A DNA stretch of 64,000 bases from Nothopassalora personata (Eukaryota > Ascomycota > Dothideomycetes > Mycosphaerellales > Mycosphaerellaceae). Shown here piece by piece: positions 29,337 to 42,758 of this stretch. Where the stretch lies: positions 1,668,573-1,732,572 of the forward strand of contig CM066297.1 of the NCBI GenBank assembly GCA_033816765.1. The letters run 5' to 3'. Both the position numbers and the translations under genes were made by a program. The notes beneath the pieces are model-generated. The model was given only the letters and a program-made list of their open reading frames with translations. It made no database searches and had not been told where the DNA came from. The first letter of the stretch is position 1; each line of letters begins with the position of its first letter.

Positions 29337-30526
29337 ATCCTTTTGGTTTGTCCGTCTATCTCCGGATAATATGCCGTTAATAGCTTATGTTTAATTCCGA
29401 TCGTTCCTATAAGCGTCTTCTAGTAGTTCAATGTAAATAGCTTATCTCTGTCCGTTATAAATGCTTAAGGGAATCCGTAGTATCGGATAAGTCTATCTAG
29501 TACGAGGTATCCGAGCTACTCTATGTTATATGTTTCTAATATAGGAATAAAGTATACATATTTTATAAGTCTATTAACTATAACTAGTATTATGTCGTAT
29601 AGTTGTTTCATAACTTAATCCCTTAACGGTAGGAGTTTAGTAATAAAGTCTATTATAACTTCGTCCTATAGTTTCGTCGGTAGTGTCCTAAACTGTAGGT
29701 GACCGTATTTCGTATGTCTCGTAGCCTTATTTTGTTAGTAGTGTACGTATTGTTTAATATAGCGTAACACCGTAAGTCTTATTTATAGGAATAAGAAGCT
29801 ACGTTATATTAGGTCTATTGTCTTTAAAGTTCTAGGGTATCTATAAGTTAGTCCGTCGTAATGTTATCGTATACATTCTTCTTCTTAATTCTTTAGTACC
29901 TAGTATTTTCCTTACGATATAGGAAATTGTTCTTCCTTATCGTTTAGTATCCGTACGATACTATTAAATTCTCTTATGTTAGTACTAAGACTTCCGTCGG
30001 GGTTCGTCTTTAGTATTTTATGTTATACTAGTTCTTTTCCTTCTATATAGTCGCTTCTTCGGCTTAGCGCGTTAGCGCGGCCGTTCTCTCGTCCTAGAGT
30101 ATATTTAATTTCGAACTTATACTATCCTAGTAGCTCCGACTAGCGGGCTTACCTTCGGGTAAGTTCTTTCGTCGTCGTAAAGTACGTAAGATTCTTATAG
30201 TTAGAAAGAATCATTAACTTTAGTAGGCCCTCGATATATACTCTCTAATGTTATATAGTAGTAACAATAGCTATAAGCTCTTTATTATAGATGTCGTAGT
30301 TCTATTCCGCTATAGTTATTTTCCGGGAGTAATAGGCTACTAGGTATCTCTACCTATCGTGTATCTATGTTAGACACGCGCCTATTGCTATATTAGACGC
30401 ATCGGTCTCGATGTAGACTTCCTTACTACTATCGAATAGTCGAAGCGTAGGGGCTAAAGCGCATTGTTCCTTAAGTTTCTTAAATGCTTTAATCTATTCC
30501 TTTCCCTATTTCTAAGTAACGTCTTT

Positions 30527-30732
30527 TGTCACGATCTAAGCGTGTACCGGCGCTGTAGCCTAATCAAACCTGAGGCAGCAGCCGCCAAGAATCAGGTAAC
30601 ATTGATTAGTCACCTGCAGCCTTTTCATAAGCAGCCCCTTTAATTCTAGCTTAGACACATGCAATCTACTATCTGCTTTTGAAACACCTTTATAAGCCTA
30701 TTTTATGACTTCTAACCACTTGTAACGTGATA
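30527..30732 (+). repeat. Copia-2 5' LTR
   Basis: 206 bp, tgtcacgat...acgtgata; same family as the solo LTR at 45216. Confidence 0.9.
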
Positions 30733-33700
30733 GTTATGAGCCCGACAGGCGCTTACTAACGTTCGCTGCACAAAACGAAGCCCTAGAGCAGATTTTACAT
30801 CGTCATCAAAAACCAGTGGGATCTATCATTATCCTATTAATAACTATTGCACAGCAGTGTAGTAACCCTAGTAGACCTATAGGAACTTTCATTAGGCCTA
30901 TTAACACCGTTATAGCGACTACCGAGACACCCGGTAGTACCGGTGCTTTGCCGCACGCTACTATCGTTCTTAAGAGTTATAACTAATAGGACAAGTTTAA
31001 CCGTTAGTTAGAGCTCTACGCTAAGTCTCTAAACATCTAGAAGTATGTGGATCCGAACGACACTATCGCCGAGCTAGTAGAGCCGGTGTTCTTGACGTTC
31101 GAACAGATCTAATTAGCATACACTACTAAAGACGCTACGGCGGCAGACAAAGAGCTTATTAAGCTCCGTTAGTCGGACGCTAAGCGTAGGTAGCGGATGT
31201 ATAACATCTTTACCGCAGCAAGGTCTAAACTAGTTACCTACCTAATCCGTACTACTACGGAGCTAGGCTAAGAGCTTATGCATAGGAAACGCACTCTTAG
31301 AGGCAAGTACTAGGCTCTAAAGACATAGTATAGACTAGACGACATACTACGTAAGCGACAACTTACACTAGAGCTAAATAGGCTTTAGAAGAGCTAAGCC
31401 CGAAGGATTAACGACTAGTGCTTAGACTAGCTAGTGTTATAGACTAAGATACTAGATTGTAACTACGCTAAGTACGGAGACCTAGCACGACACTTCTTAC
31501 TCGCAATATAGTAGAAGCAAGCTCCTACCTATAGAGCATCACTATATAACGAGTGGAAGCGTAATAAGCTCTCTCTTAGTAAACTTACTAAGCGATACCT
31601 CGAATAGATACGCGATACTACCCTAGTTACTAATAGCGGTCGATTAGTCTTTGCAACCTTCGTAGGCGAGCTATTAGCCGAACACGATCCTCTAGAAGTC
31701 CTACCGACCCTAGCACCTATAGTAGGCATAGGGGGTAGGAACAACAATAACACGCGTAGCCGTAGCCGCGGCGACAAGAGCCGTAACCGTAGCAATAAGG
31801 ACAACAAGAGTAGTAATAAGCTAAGCGGCTACTAGAACATTACCGGCGAGCCTAAGGAGAGTTGTTATAAGAACCTCTATTTATGCGATGTAGTTAACCC
31901 TAAGAAGCGTCTATTAAAGGATTAGCGCTCTAAGCAGTAGAAGAAGTGCTAGAAGCACTTTATTAATTACTACTTAGGCGATAATAGTGAACGCTTACTA
32001 GGCGTATTAAACCGTAATAGGCGCACGGATAAGGAACGAGATAAGGCAATTGCTAAGGGTAAGGCCGCACCGCACGGCTTTACTAGTCTTACTGTCCTTT
32101 CGAGCTCGATAAGCTAATTAAGCTTTAACTTTAGGGATTGCTAGGTATACGACAACTGCTCGGACACCTATGTTATTAATCACTATAACCAGTAGGGCGT
32201 AGAATTCATTGTAGAGCGCCTAACCACATTATTAATCTAAGCCGGAACCACGACATCCCCTATTGCCGCATTAGGCAAGGTTCGCATAAAGATAGAGGGG
32301 ATACCATTTACCCTATTAGATGTGGCCTATTGCCTAGGCTTTTATGTAAACGTTATCTCCTACTTACGCATGGAGACGGCTAGACTTTAGTGGTACGGAC
32401 GCACCAATTTAGTCTATCATAATAACAAGAAATTAATGGACCTGCACCGCCCTACTAGCACAATCCCCTTCTTTAAGGTAGTTACACCGCCTTAGTTAGA
32501 GATGGTCTATAAATGGCTATCGAGTAATGATAGGAGTATCCTACTAAAGATTACTAAGAAGCAGCGCATAGCGCACTTTATTAGCACAATTGGTAAGGGT
32601 AATAACATCTAAACACCGCCTGTTTAGGACTCTAACGGCGACCGTACCGTTATAGTAGTAATAAATAGCATAGGGGGTACTAAAGGTGTAGTAACGTCTA
32701 GTAGGACCCCTATTAAACACCGCAAGCTCTTAGGCCGCCAGTAGCACTAAATCTTCGGCCATATTAGCGCTAAACGCATTAACTAGCTTCCGTTTAGAGT
32801 TAAGGGGGTGGTTATTAACCCTAATGTACCTAAGGCACCCCTTACTGCACATTATAGAGCATGTAGCCTAGCTAAGGCACATAAAGTGTTTAATAGGACT
32901 AAGCTAATTAGGGCAATGACTCCCTATAGGCACGTGGCCATAGATTTAGCTAAGTTCATACTAGCATACAATAGTGATCGTTACCTAGTTCATTTCTACG
33001 ATTTAGATACCTATAGGCACTTTTAATTCACCATTAAGAATAGGGACCAACTATTAGTATTGGCTTGCTTTAACAGCCTACTTAGCTTCATTAATTTCAT
33101 TAGGCGCAGGTTTGTTTGCTTCTACAGCGATAATAAAGCAGCTATTAGTACAGCCTTCCGCTCAACCATTAATAACAATTAAATTAAGTGGCACAATACT
33201 GCTAACTACGCGTCTAACTAGGACCTAGCAGAACGAGCGGGCGGCGTCATTATTACGATGTCTCGCACAATCCGCATTTATGCTCGCCTGCCTAAAAAGC
33301 TCTAGAATAAATGCATAGTAGCTGCCGTCTACATTCTCTAGCGGTCACCAATCCAATTAAAAGGCTAGAAGACTCCCTTCGAATTAGCAATAGGCAGGGT
33401 ACTAAATGTGGGCCATATAGTAGTATACGGCTGCCTAGCCTACGTGTACATTTATAGCACTACTTAACTAGGCAAGACTAAGAAGCTTAAAGAACGAGCA
33501 CTCATCGGATACCTTGTAAGCTACGACTCTACTAACATCTATAGGGTGTAGGACCTATCGAAAGATAGGGTTATACGGGTAAAGGACGTCCTCTTTAATA
33601 AGACTACGTTCTACGACCTATTAATTCTTACTGCTAGTTACTCAACCCCTATTAAGAACATCGCAACAGTAGAACCGGCTAAAGAGCCTAAACAGTACTA

Positions 33701-36700
33701 CGACCTGTATGTGGCTCACTATAAGTAGGACACAGCACAGGCCGAGGGGGTAGAAGAACAGGCTTAATAGCAGCCGCTCTATCAAAACCCTCGTTAACAC
33801 GCCTATTAACAATTACTGCTTAGGCATGAACTACACTAGCCATAACACCGAGCGCTAGCAACATTTAACTAACCTAAAGGTAACAGCAGTTTCTAGCCAC
33901 TTGATTAGCTCTTAACAAATAACGCTATAACCCCTATACTTTCACGAGACTAGGTTAGATCCGGGGTCGAACTAGCGACTAATAAGAGCATAGAGAACTC
34001 TAACTATAATAACAAAGCGGTAAACAACAGTAACGCGTCTAAACAATAGTATATTAACACACTGCAACAGCAGTCAATAGATGCCCTTATAGAGGAAGAT
34101 CGTAAGGAGCTTATAGTAGATGCTTTGACGACTTTAAATGTCGCTGCCGCTCCGCCTGCAATCCCCTTCGAAGAACTTAGCTAAATAGATAACTTTTCCG
34201 CTAACACTAATTACGCCCTTACCGGATCCGGCAAGAGACTTAGAACGGCCTACTTCTACCATGCTCTACATAATATCATGGTTGCTAACGTTATTATTAG
34301 CTAGATAGCGGGCATCCGCTAGAGACCTCGTTATCTAGGCCGTAAGTACTACGATGTCCTTCGATCCGAACGTACACGCGACTTCTCTCCTCTACGCCGT
34401 GTTAACACTATTACGTCGATGTACCGCGATAACCTTCCGCCCGAACCTCTAAACTACCGTGCCGCTATGAAGCACCGCTTCGCCTAACAATAGCGTAAAG
34501 CTATAGCTAAGGAGTTTACTAAGGCAATCTCTACTAGCACATTCAAATAGGCAACTTAGTAAGAGAAGGATTATAATGCTTAGTAAGAAGAGGAGGGACT
34601 TTAGCTACTACTGCCGCTAAAGTGGGTATACAAGTATAAGCTAGATAAGCATAGCATGCTAAAGAGCTTCAAGGCCCGGCTATGCGTAAGAGGCAATCTA
34701 TAGGGCATACACTTAGATACATACGCCGCTATACTACTAGTAAGCATGTTCCGCCTCTACTATGCTATAGCCGCGAGCTTCGACCTAGAAGCTAAATAGT
34801 TTGATGTTGTAAATGCCTTTCTAAATTCGGACCTGCCGTACACTATGTACCTGCAACTACCTCCTAGAACCGACCGACTATCGGATGGATCTAGCCATAC
34901 TCTTAAACTAGTTAAGGCTCTCTACGGACTTAAGGAATCCCCTCTCCTTTAGTATAACTCCCTTACTGCAACGCTCTCCTCTTTAGGCCTAGTTCCTCTA
35001 TTAGACTCTAAGTGTATCTATTATAACGATAAGGTTATGTTCTTCTTCTACGTAGACGACCTAGTTATGCTCTACTATCGTAAGAACAAGGCCTATGCGG
35101 CACACATTAAGTAATAGCTTCTTAACGCATACGAGATGCACGAGCTCGGAGATCTAACCTAGTTCTTAGGAATTAAGGTAACACGAGACCGGCAAAAGAG
35201 ACTACTATAGCTCTTATAAGAGGACTACATAGAGAAGCTCGCCGCTAAGTTTAGCATATCTACTAGCGCACGTAAGACCAATGTGCTAGTGGATTAACAC
35301 CTCGACTAGACGGTACCCGAGGGTTACGTCGCAGACGCTATAAAGATCCTTACGTACTAACAACGCATTAGGTCTCTAAACTTCGTAGTAACGTATACAC
35401 GCCTAGACATCGCCTTTTTCCTGTCTATGCTCTCGCAGTACCTAACTAAGCTAACGGACACACATCTAAAGCTTACGGATTAGTACTTACGCTACCTCCT
35501 AGAGACTAAGAACCTCTGCCTTGTATATGGCGCTAGTAAGCACATTACTAGCCTACATAGTTAGACTAAACATCTCGGCAAGAACCATGAATTCTTTAGC
35601 GCATTAGATACCTCCTACGGTATAAACGTCGATAGGACTAGCTCTAGCGGATGGATCTTTATGCTGTTCGGCGGACTAGTCGATTACAAAGCCTCTAAGT
35701 AGATTACTGTTACTAAGTCCTTAACCGAAGCCGAACTCCTTAGCCTATTATAAGCGGCATTAGAGCTAATCTAGTAGGAACGCATCTTCGCCGAGATCTA
35801 TCTCGAGTTCAACTAGTGCATACACCTATACTATAACAACACCTAGACTATTCGACTTGTTAACTAGCAAGGGCAAAAGCTTAATACTAAGCTACGCTAT
35901 GTTGACATCTATTACTATTAGCTCCGCTAGAGAGACTAACGAGGAGATATCGAGATTCGGTATCTTAACACTAACGATATACCTATAGATAGGCTTACTA
36001 AGCTGCTGCTACTACAAAAGCATAAGCACTTCGTAAAGCTGCTTAACATAGCTAAGGAAGGCGTAGATCTACGCTCCTTAGCGCCTGCTATAGATGCTAA
36101 TACTAGCCGCATTACCTTAGGAGGTAATAATAACGCTTAAGATGCGTAGGCCTGCTACACTAGTAGCTCTTCTCGACAGTTACTAGCACTAGGCTTTAAC
36201 TACAGGACTCCTCTTCTCGGCGCATTACAGTATGCACGACATAGTAATTAGCTACTACTAAGCGCTGCTTCCATTATGCCTCTCCTTCCGCATTCGGATG
36301 GATGCGACTTCCCTTTTATCCTTTTTATGCTAAAACAGGAAGGAACTAGCAGTAGGACTGCATAAAAACACCTCTTTAGTTCTAAACCCTTCCTCTTTCT
36401 TTAACTAACATAGACCGGTAGAGGCTATATAGTATGTTCGGTACTACTGTCTCCTCTACCGGCTCCGCACTACCGCCTAGCGCCGCTAGCGCCGCTACCG
36501 CTAGAGTAAGCGTCCACTATTTACCGGCGCTACCCTAGTACTATTATTACTAGGTGTTTCTCGGACTCCTATTAGCCTATAGCAAAAGGACCGGAAACGC
36601 CCCTATTACTAGTAGCGGTGCAGCGCATAAGCACCTACAACGGCGTAGCTAATTATAGGCGCCAAAACACTATTAACCTCGCTACTAGTAGCATTACTAT

Positions 36701-37502
36701 CACTACCTCCGTTACTATATTACAACGATCGTTATAACATTATCGATGCCTCTATTATCGTCCTTACCTTACTTAGAGATAGCATCTCTACCCGCTGGGC
36801 GTGTAGCACCTGTAGCACCACCGTCGCTAGGATCACCCTTGCCCTAAGCAAAAAGATAAGGCCTTTATAAGCTGTAAAGACCTTTCATTAGGCAAAAGAG
36901 TTCCTACTAGGACGTAGCTAAATAGTAATCTCTACCTAAGGCAGGAAGCGGAGTTCTCTAAGACCGTAACCGAAGTTATATGTACGCGGTTATTGGATAG
37001 CAGTAAGGCACCCTAATTGCCGAAGCAACAGCGTACTATAACACCTAGGATTTTAATCAAGAATAATAGAGCGGACATTAAAGCGGACGATAGGCTAAGC
37101 AATAAATTCAGCAGATATAATAACCCCTAGGACTCGAACCCACAACCTCACATGTCCGTTAAAATGTAGGGAGATAGCACGCCTTGCCGTTTAGTACTAT
37201 AAGAACAGCTCAGCCACCCTACCGGACAAGATTCACATCGTTCAGAACCTATTATATAGGTTAACTATAGTATAAGGGACTTAGTGAGATTATGAATAGG
37301 GATGTAAGGCTAGGACAATAGTCTTACCTAAAACGCTAACTTAGCGCCCTGCTGTGCAGCTCATAATGGAGCTCTAACAAGCACGTAGCAACGAAGCCTA
37401 ACGTCATAAGGTAGGTAGGTAGGGTGATAGGTAATAGATAGGGTGCACGCGATTACATGCGATTAGCTTATTCACCTGCAAGCCGCACGAGCTAAGGGGG
37501 TG

Positions 37503-37708
37503 TGTCACGATCCAAGCGTGCACCGGCGCTGCAGCCTAATTAAACCTAAGGCAGCAGCCGCTAAGAATCAGGTAACATTAATTAGTCACCTGCAGCCTTT
37601 TTACAAGCAGCCCCTTCAATTCTAGCTTAGACACATGCAATCTACTATCTGCTTTTGAAACACCTTTATAAGCCCATTTCATGACTTCTAACCACTTATA
37701 ACGTAATA
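37503..37708 (+). repeat. Copia-2 3' LTR
   Basis: 206 bp, more RIP transitions than the 5' copy towards its end (acgtaata). Confidence 0.9.
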
Positions 37709-40700
37709 TCTTTTCTCGTAAGCATCGTTATTAGTACTACTGTATTTACGTAGTCCTTAATAAATTTCCGGTTATAGTTCGTTAGTCTAAGGAATAATTA
37801 TACGTCCTTAGCTGTTTTTAGTTCTAGCTATTCACTAATTAACTATGTCTTCGTAGGGTCGATCGTTATCCCTATAGTGCTAATAATAAAGCCTAAGAAT
37901 TTAACTTCTTTCTTATAGAATTCGCATTTCTCGGGTACTGTCTTAAATCCTAAACGCGTAAGTCGTTCGAATACGTCCTAGACTTGTTTTATGTAATTCT
38001 AAAGGGATTCTTTCGTATAGACTAATATGTCGTCTATGTAAGCGATAACGTATATATCGAGTAGGTCTCTAAGTGTCTCGTTAATAAGGTCCTAATAGGA
38101 TGCGGGTACGTTAGTGAATTCTATTAGTATAACTAAGAATTCGTAAAGTCCGTATCTTGTTCTAAAAGCGGTTTTCCATTCTTCTCCTTCCGCTATCCGT
38201 ATAGCGTAGAAGGCATCTCGTAGGTTAATCTTCGTATACTAGTCTAATCCGGTTAATCTGTCTTATGCTTCTTTGATGTTAGGTAGCGGGTATTGGTTCT
38301 TAATCGTAATCTTATTTAACTTCCTATAGTCTTATACGAGTCGTAACTTCCCGTTTACTTTTAGAACGAACATATATAGAGTTCCTACACTTAAGGTAGA
38401 TCTTCTTATCTATCCTTTAGCTAGCTTCTCCTTTAGCTATTCTCGTAGGGTCTATAGCTCTTTCTTAGACATTTAATATAGGGGTCCCTATAGAGGCTCT
38501 TTCCCTAGCTAAATGTTTATCTTATAATGCTATAGTTAGTACTTAGGTAAGGCATCCTTACCTCTTTCCTCTTTAAAGAGTCGCGACTACTTACGATACT
38601 CTTTAGGAATACTTAACTCTAAGATATTAGTATCCTTCGATAGTGCGTTACTTCTATTACTACTAGTAACTTCGTAACCCGGCGGCTCTACGCTAGTATC
38701 TATCCCGGTCGAAGGTAGTTCTTCTATCCTTCTATTTAGCGTAAGCTATATCTCGTTTAGCTATTTCCTTACCTTATCTACTAGTAAACGCTACTACTAC
38801 GTAGGCTAAATGTCGATAATACAATCGTATTCCCTAAATGTAAGTACTCCTCTTCTCTAGTTAATAACTAGATTATGCTTTCTTAACTAAGGCATACCTA
38901 ATACAATGTTATAACTAGCTATATTAGTAATATCTAAGATAATCTCCTCGTAGTACCGTTAGATAGTAAGTAGTAGCGGTATCGTCTCGCGCTCTATACT
39001 AGGTAAGGATAATCCGTCTACTGCGATTAATTTATAACCCTCTTTCTTCTTATAGGTAGCGATCCTATGTCTTATAATAAATAATTCGGAGGTAAAGTTC
39101 CCGCTTGCTCCGGAATCTATTATAGCATCTATCTTATGCCCGTTAACGATAATTTTAGTTCGAAACACTATTATCGTTAGTAATACTTAAGCCTTTTCTA
39201 TGTCGTATAACTCCCTTCGGTCGCTTATTCCTAGGGAGTTAATCCTTTTCCCTATTCGTATATAGAACGTCGTGCTTCGTCTCTCGAGGCCTCCGCTTAA
39301 ACCTAGCGCGAGCCTTTCTATATCCGTACCTACATTTAGTAACGTTCCTAGATCTTCTACGTTTCTAAGTAAAGTACGCGTGAGTATTATACTATATTAC
39401 GTAATTTATTCGATATAAATGTTCCTAACGGTATAAGGTATCCGGTTCCTATTATTCGGCTCCCTATCGGTAGTCGTTCGGTGGTAGTAGTTACTAAATT
39501 CTCGGTTGTTTCTATAAGTAGATATTCCTAGGCTATGCCTCGTAGGGTATCGAGTATCTTATTAAACTTAATAGAGTATAGCATTCTTCGTCCGCCTATT
39601 TTAGGTAGGAATTCTTTATACCTTCTTTATAGGTGTACGATTATGTTATATAGCTTCTTAGGTGTATTAATCGTAAAGGTTAGTTGTTTATTATCGTCGT
39701 TAGTGTCGCTCTCTTCTCCTTCGGAGGAATCCTCTTCGCTTAATTCTTCCGGATCCTAGTCTTCTTCGATAGTATCTAGCCCGGTAGTTTCCTAACTTTC
39801 TACCTATAGTTCTAGTAACTACGATCCGTTCTATCCTAGGTCCTAGTTTTCCTTATCGCTTCTATCGTCGTTAAAGTAGGATTCGTCGATGTCTACTTCT
39901 CGGAGCGTAACGTTCTACCTATACGTTGCTCCTAGGGTTCCTCTCGGTTGTTAAGGCTAATACCCTACGCCTAATTTCGCGGCGTAGTAAACTTAATACG
40001 AGTCTTAGTAATAGAATCGCTAATAAAGGCTTCTATAACTATTTCGAGACTCGAATTCGATCTCGTAGTCGACTCTTTATATTATTATATTAAACTATTG
40101 TAGTTAGTTCTTTACATTAAATAGAAGAACTACTATTTACTACCTATAGTATCCTCCTCGTCCTTCTAAGGGGTCTAGGAGAGGCGTCGTGCTTCTATTA
40201 CTAGCTCTCTCTCCTACTCTCCGAGTATAGTCGGTATCTCCTCGAGATCTAACGCTACTCTTAGATTTACTAGTTCGGGATTGCATTATGTTAAACTGTT
40301 CGCGGCGTACTATATTCTTACCGCGGTAGTCCCTTACTAGGTAGCTAGGTTTACTACATCCGTAGTAAGTTCGTGTTTCTTTAGAACTCCGGGATGCTCT
40401 ATTCCCGTTACTATTCCTAATCTTACGACCTTTCTCGGTAACGTCGAGCTCTATTAGCTATAGTCCGTAGTACGGTTTATCCCTAGGCTTATTATTATAG
40501 TTGTCGTAGAAGCCTCTATTACGGTCGTTGTAGCCTAGTGTATATCTAGCCTTTCTAGATACCTTAGAGTTGTATCGTCGTTCTATAGCTCTCTCGTAGA
40601 GCTTATCGTTAAGATTAATCGTAACTCTAACGAGGTCACCTAAGCTATCGATCTTCCGACCGTCCCTTATTAACTTATCCTTAATATGCTCCTTTAGTCC

Positions 40701-41247
40701 CCTTCGGTATATAACTTAAAGTGCTTCGTCGTCCTAATCGGTAAGTTGCGCGTATTCCTAGAATTTAGTAGCATATTCGGTAGTAGATGTCTTCTAGGTT
40801 AAATGCTAAATAACACGAACGGCAGTAGCAATCTTATTAGAGACACTAAAGACGCTCTTTATAGCATGCTTAAGATAGTTATATAACCTAAAGATTCCGT
40901 CGGCATTGTCTTCTCCGTTACTGTCTAGGTATTTCCTAAGGTATAATTTAACCTAATATTATGCTCGTCCTCTTAAAAAGGTAGTAGTAAAGACAGGCTT
41001 AAGGTTCTTAGGCATAGAGTTAAATAGGAAGTATATGTCTATCTAAGAGACCTAAGTATCGAACTTGTCTCGGTCGCTATAGTAGTATTCTAGCTTACTA
41101 ACCTTAAGGGTGTCGTTGCATATATAAGTAGCTAAGGCATTAATAGCATCGTTTGCGGTCTAAGGTCGTTGGGCTCTACTTACTTTACTAGGGGCGGGTG
41201 TTCCCCGTTTACTCTATCGGTCTCCTATCGTAGAGGGCGTTTAAAGC

Positions 41248-42454
41248 TATTAGGTTTAGTATAACCTAATAATATCACAAGTTAAGAAGACAAGCTTAAT
41301 CGGGTTTGTTCTCGGGCCGATAGGAAATTAAGGGAGAGTAATAAAGCAGTAGCTATCTTGTCTTATAAAGGCTAAGTAGCAGTAAGGTAGATTGATTGAT
41401 TGATTATTCCATTAACGTGCTATTTGAGTCAAAGACTATGCAACACGGGTCTCGAGAACGAGACCAAAATTTGAGAGAAGGAGAAAAGCCCCGTCGTACC
41501 CCGGACGTAAAAACTCCTTAAAAGATGCGAGCAACGCTCGCTATTCGAACCGTAAATCGAATATATTGCGGCGTAGTACGCGCGTACCCGGTAGTCGTGT
41601 CTTGTCGAGAATTGCGGTTTGTCGCCTTGCCCCGGGCGAGACAAGTTTTGCGCCCGTGTCTCGTTCTTGTTTTAAAAAGCCAAGCCGGCCGTACCCGTAC
41701 GCACCGAGCAAAATCCCAAGAAACACCCGTTGCCTCTGTTTCAAATCCAGTCGCGTTCTCCGGTCTCGAGTGTAGCTCCTCGGTCGCAGTGGCCTCGCTG
41801 TCGTCCCCCCCTCGGCCTCTCTTGGTTCCAGCCGTGCAGTATACGTGGTTTGCGCCCCTAAACGCCTCTCTTGGTTCCAGCCGGCAGTTTACGTGGTTTG
41901 CCGGGACGACAGGTAGACAGCGCCTTCGTTGTTCGAGCGACGTGTACGCTATGTACGTCGCTTTCCCTTCTCGCAGTTCCGGAGTTCTTGTTTGTAGATT
42001 TTGAGCGTATCTCGTTCGTTCGGTTCGTCCGACCTGTCTTTTCTTGTTTCGAGTCGAGTAGGCTTGTATTTTTCGAGAGAGAGAGTCTTAGTTTCTCTTC
42101 GTCGTAACGAAGATACTTACGTCGTCCGCCGCGTGAAGGCGCTCTCTATAGGACGACGCAGTAAGGTAGAGGTTAGGTTATAGTATATTCTAAATAGTGA
42201 TATTGAATAGTAAGTTAAACGCATTAAAACTATAAGGGTTTCTTAGCGTTCCTAAATATAGAGGAGATTCGTAGATCTCGGTGATTAGTCTAATCATTCT
42301 AAGCATAAGCAGTCTAATTAGTCTAAGCATAAGTAGTCTAATTAGTCTAAGCATAAGCAGTCTAATCGCTCTAAGTCTAAGCGCTTAGGTAGGATAAGTT
42401 ACGTGTCCGTCTTGTCGTTATAATTCTAGGGTCTATAGGAATCATTCCGTAACA
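41248..42454 (-). repeat. Gypsy copy 1 right (5') LTR, 24-bp-repeat subtype, split by a SINE-like insertion
   Basis: About 428 bp once the 766-bp insertion and its 13-bp duplication are removed. Carries 24-bp units of the type ctaagcataagcagtctaat. Its inverted counterpart is 52931-53537, which has one unit fewer. Confidence 0.8.
41392..42157 (-). mobile_element. SINE- or truncated LINE-like insertion
   Basis: A 766-bp GC-richer, unmutated block bounded by the 13-bp direct repeat gcagtaaggtaga (41379-41391 and 42158-42170). Its left end is ttgattgattgatt, so read on the minus strand it ends in (AATC)n, a 3' tail typical of elements moved by target-primed reverse transcription. The empty site is seen in copy 1's other LTR (agtagtaaggtagaggtt, near 20450). 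Two similar 36-bp segments occur inside (about 41821-41858 and 41867-41903). No RT frame found. SINE or dead LINE cannot be decided here. Confidence 0.6.
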
Positions 42455-42758
42455 CTCGCCTCTAGATGTATATATACTATAGTATAACTCGATAAGCTTA
42501 AGGAATTCTACTAATAGGGAAAACGAGAACTTAGTATAATAGTAAGAAGAGTCGACTACGAGATCGAACGAGATGCTCGAAATAGTTACGGAGCCCTTTA
42601 TTAGCGTTTCTGTTACTAAGACTCGTGCTAAACCTACTACTCCGCTAAGGAAGGCGTAGGGTATTTCCTATAATAACTACGAGGAACCCTAGGAGCGACA
42701 CATAGGTAGAATGCTACGCTCCGAGAAGTAGACATTAATAAATCCTGCTTCGACAGCG
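42455..42758 (+). mobile_element. Inverted piece of gypsy copy 4 (gag side)
   Basis: About 300 bp that is almost the exact reverse complement of 52632-52930. Both segments touch a gypsy LTR with the same junction (gtaaca|ctcgcctctag). Confidence 0.8.

Larger units (their letters stand above)
30527..37708 (+). mobile_element. Ty1/copia element 2, RIP-degraded
   Basis: 206-bp LTRs (30527-30732, 37503-37708), TGTCACGAT at the start, target duplication TCTTT (30522-30526, 37709-37713). The primer site GTTATGAGCCC follows the 5' LTR directly (half initiator-tRNA). Plus-strand remnants: Gag (about 30950-32100); protease region YDNCSDTYVINHY (about 32150); integrase (about 32750-33750), including an intact stretch PKAPLTAHYRACSLAKAHKV (about 32830-32890); RT with YVDDLVML (about 35050); RNase H with SLTEAELLSLL (about 35720). 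Trp and Gln codons appear as TAG. It sits inside gypsy copy 1. Confidence 0.9.
20315..42454 (-). mobile_element. Ty3/gypsy family copy 1, RIP-degraded, with nested insertions
   Basis: Minus-strand element with its 5' LTR on the right (41248-42454) and 3' LTR on the left (20315-20739). Minus-strand pieces in order: Gag with a ruined zinc knuckle near 40310-40370 (Cys and His read Tyr); protease DSGASGNFTSELF (about 39085-39125); RT active-site region near 38020-38050; RNase H TDAS region near 30390; integrase on both sides of the chromovirus. Interrupted by chromovirus (22028-29336), copia-2 (30527-37708) and a SINE-like piece (41392-42157). Stops are mostly TAG/TAA at Trp or Gln. The outer flanks (ctagg left, ctcgc right) are not a target duplication and the LTRs are of different subtypes. 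Confidence 0.85.

Noticed and set aside
37115..37235. tRNA-like sequence on the minus strand near the 3' end of copia-2
   Set aside because: It has a B-box-like GGTTCGAGTCC and an A-box-like stretch, but acceptor and T stems do not pair.
38959..39168. 69-codon minus-strand frame as a separate gene
   Set aside because: It is the protease piece of gypsy copy 1, matched by 61200-61410 in copy 3.
39535..39759. Open frames of about 70 codons repeated at 39535, 52308 and 60614
   Set aside because: They are conserved only because they shadow gag on the opposite strand in three copies of the same element; no start context or independent signal.
41525..42004. 159-codon frame inside the SINE-like insertion
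   Set aside because: Low-complexity Ser/Arg composition, on the strand opposite the element's tail, with no motif.
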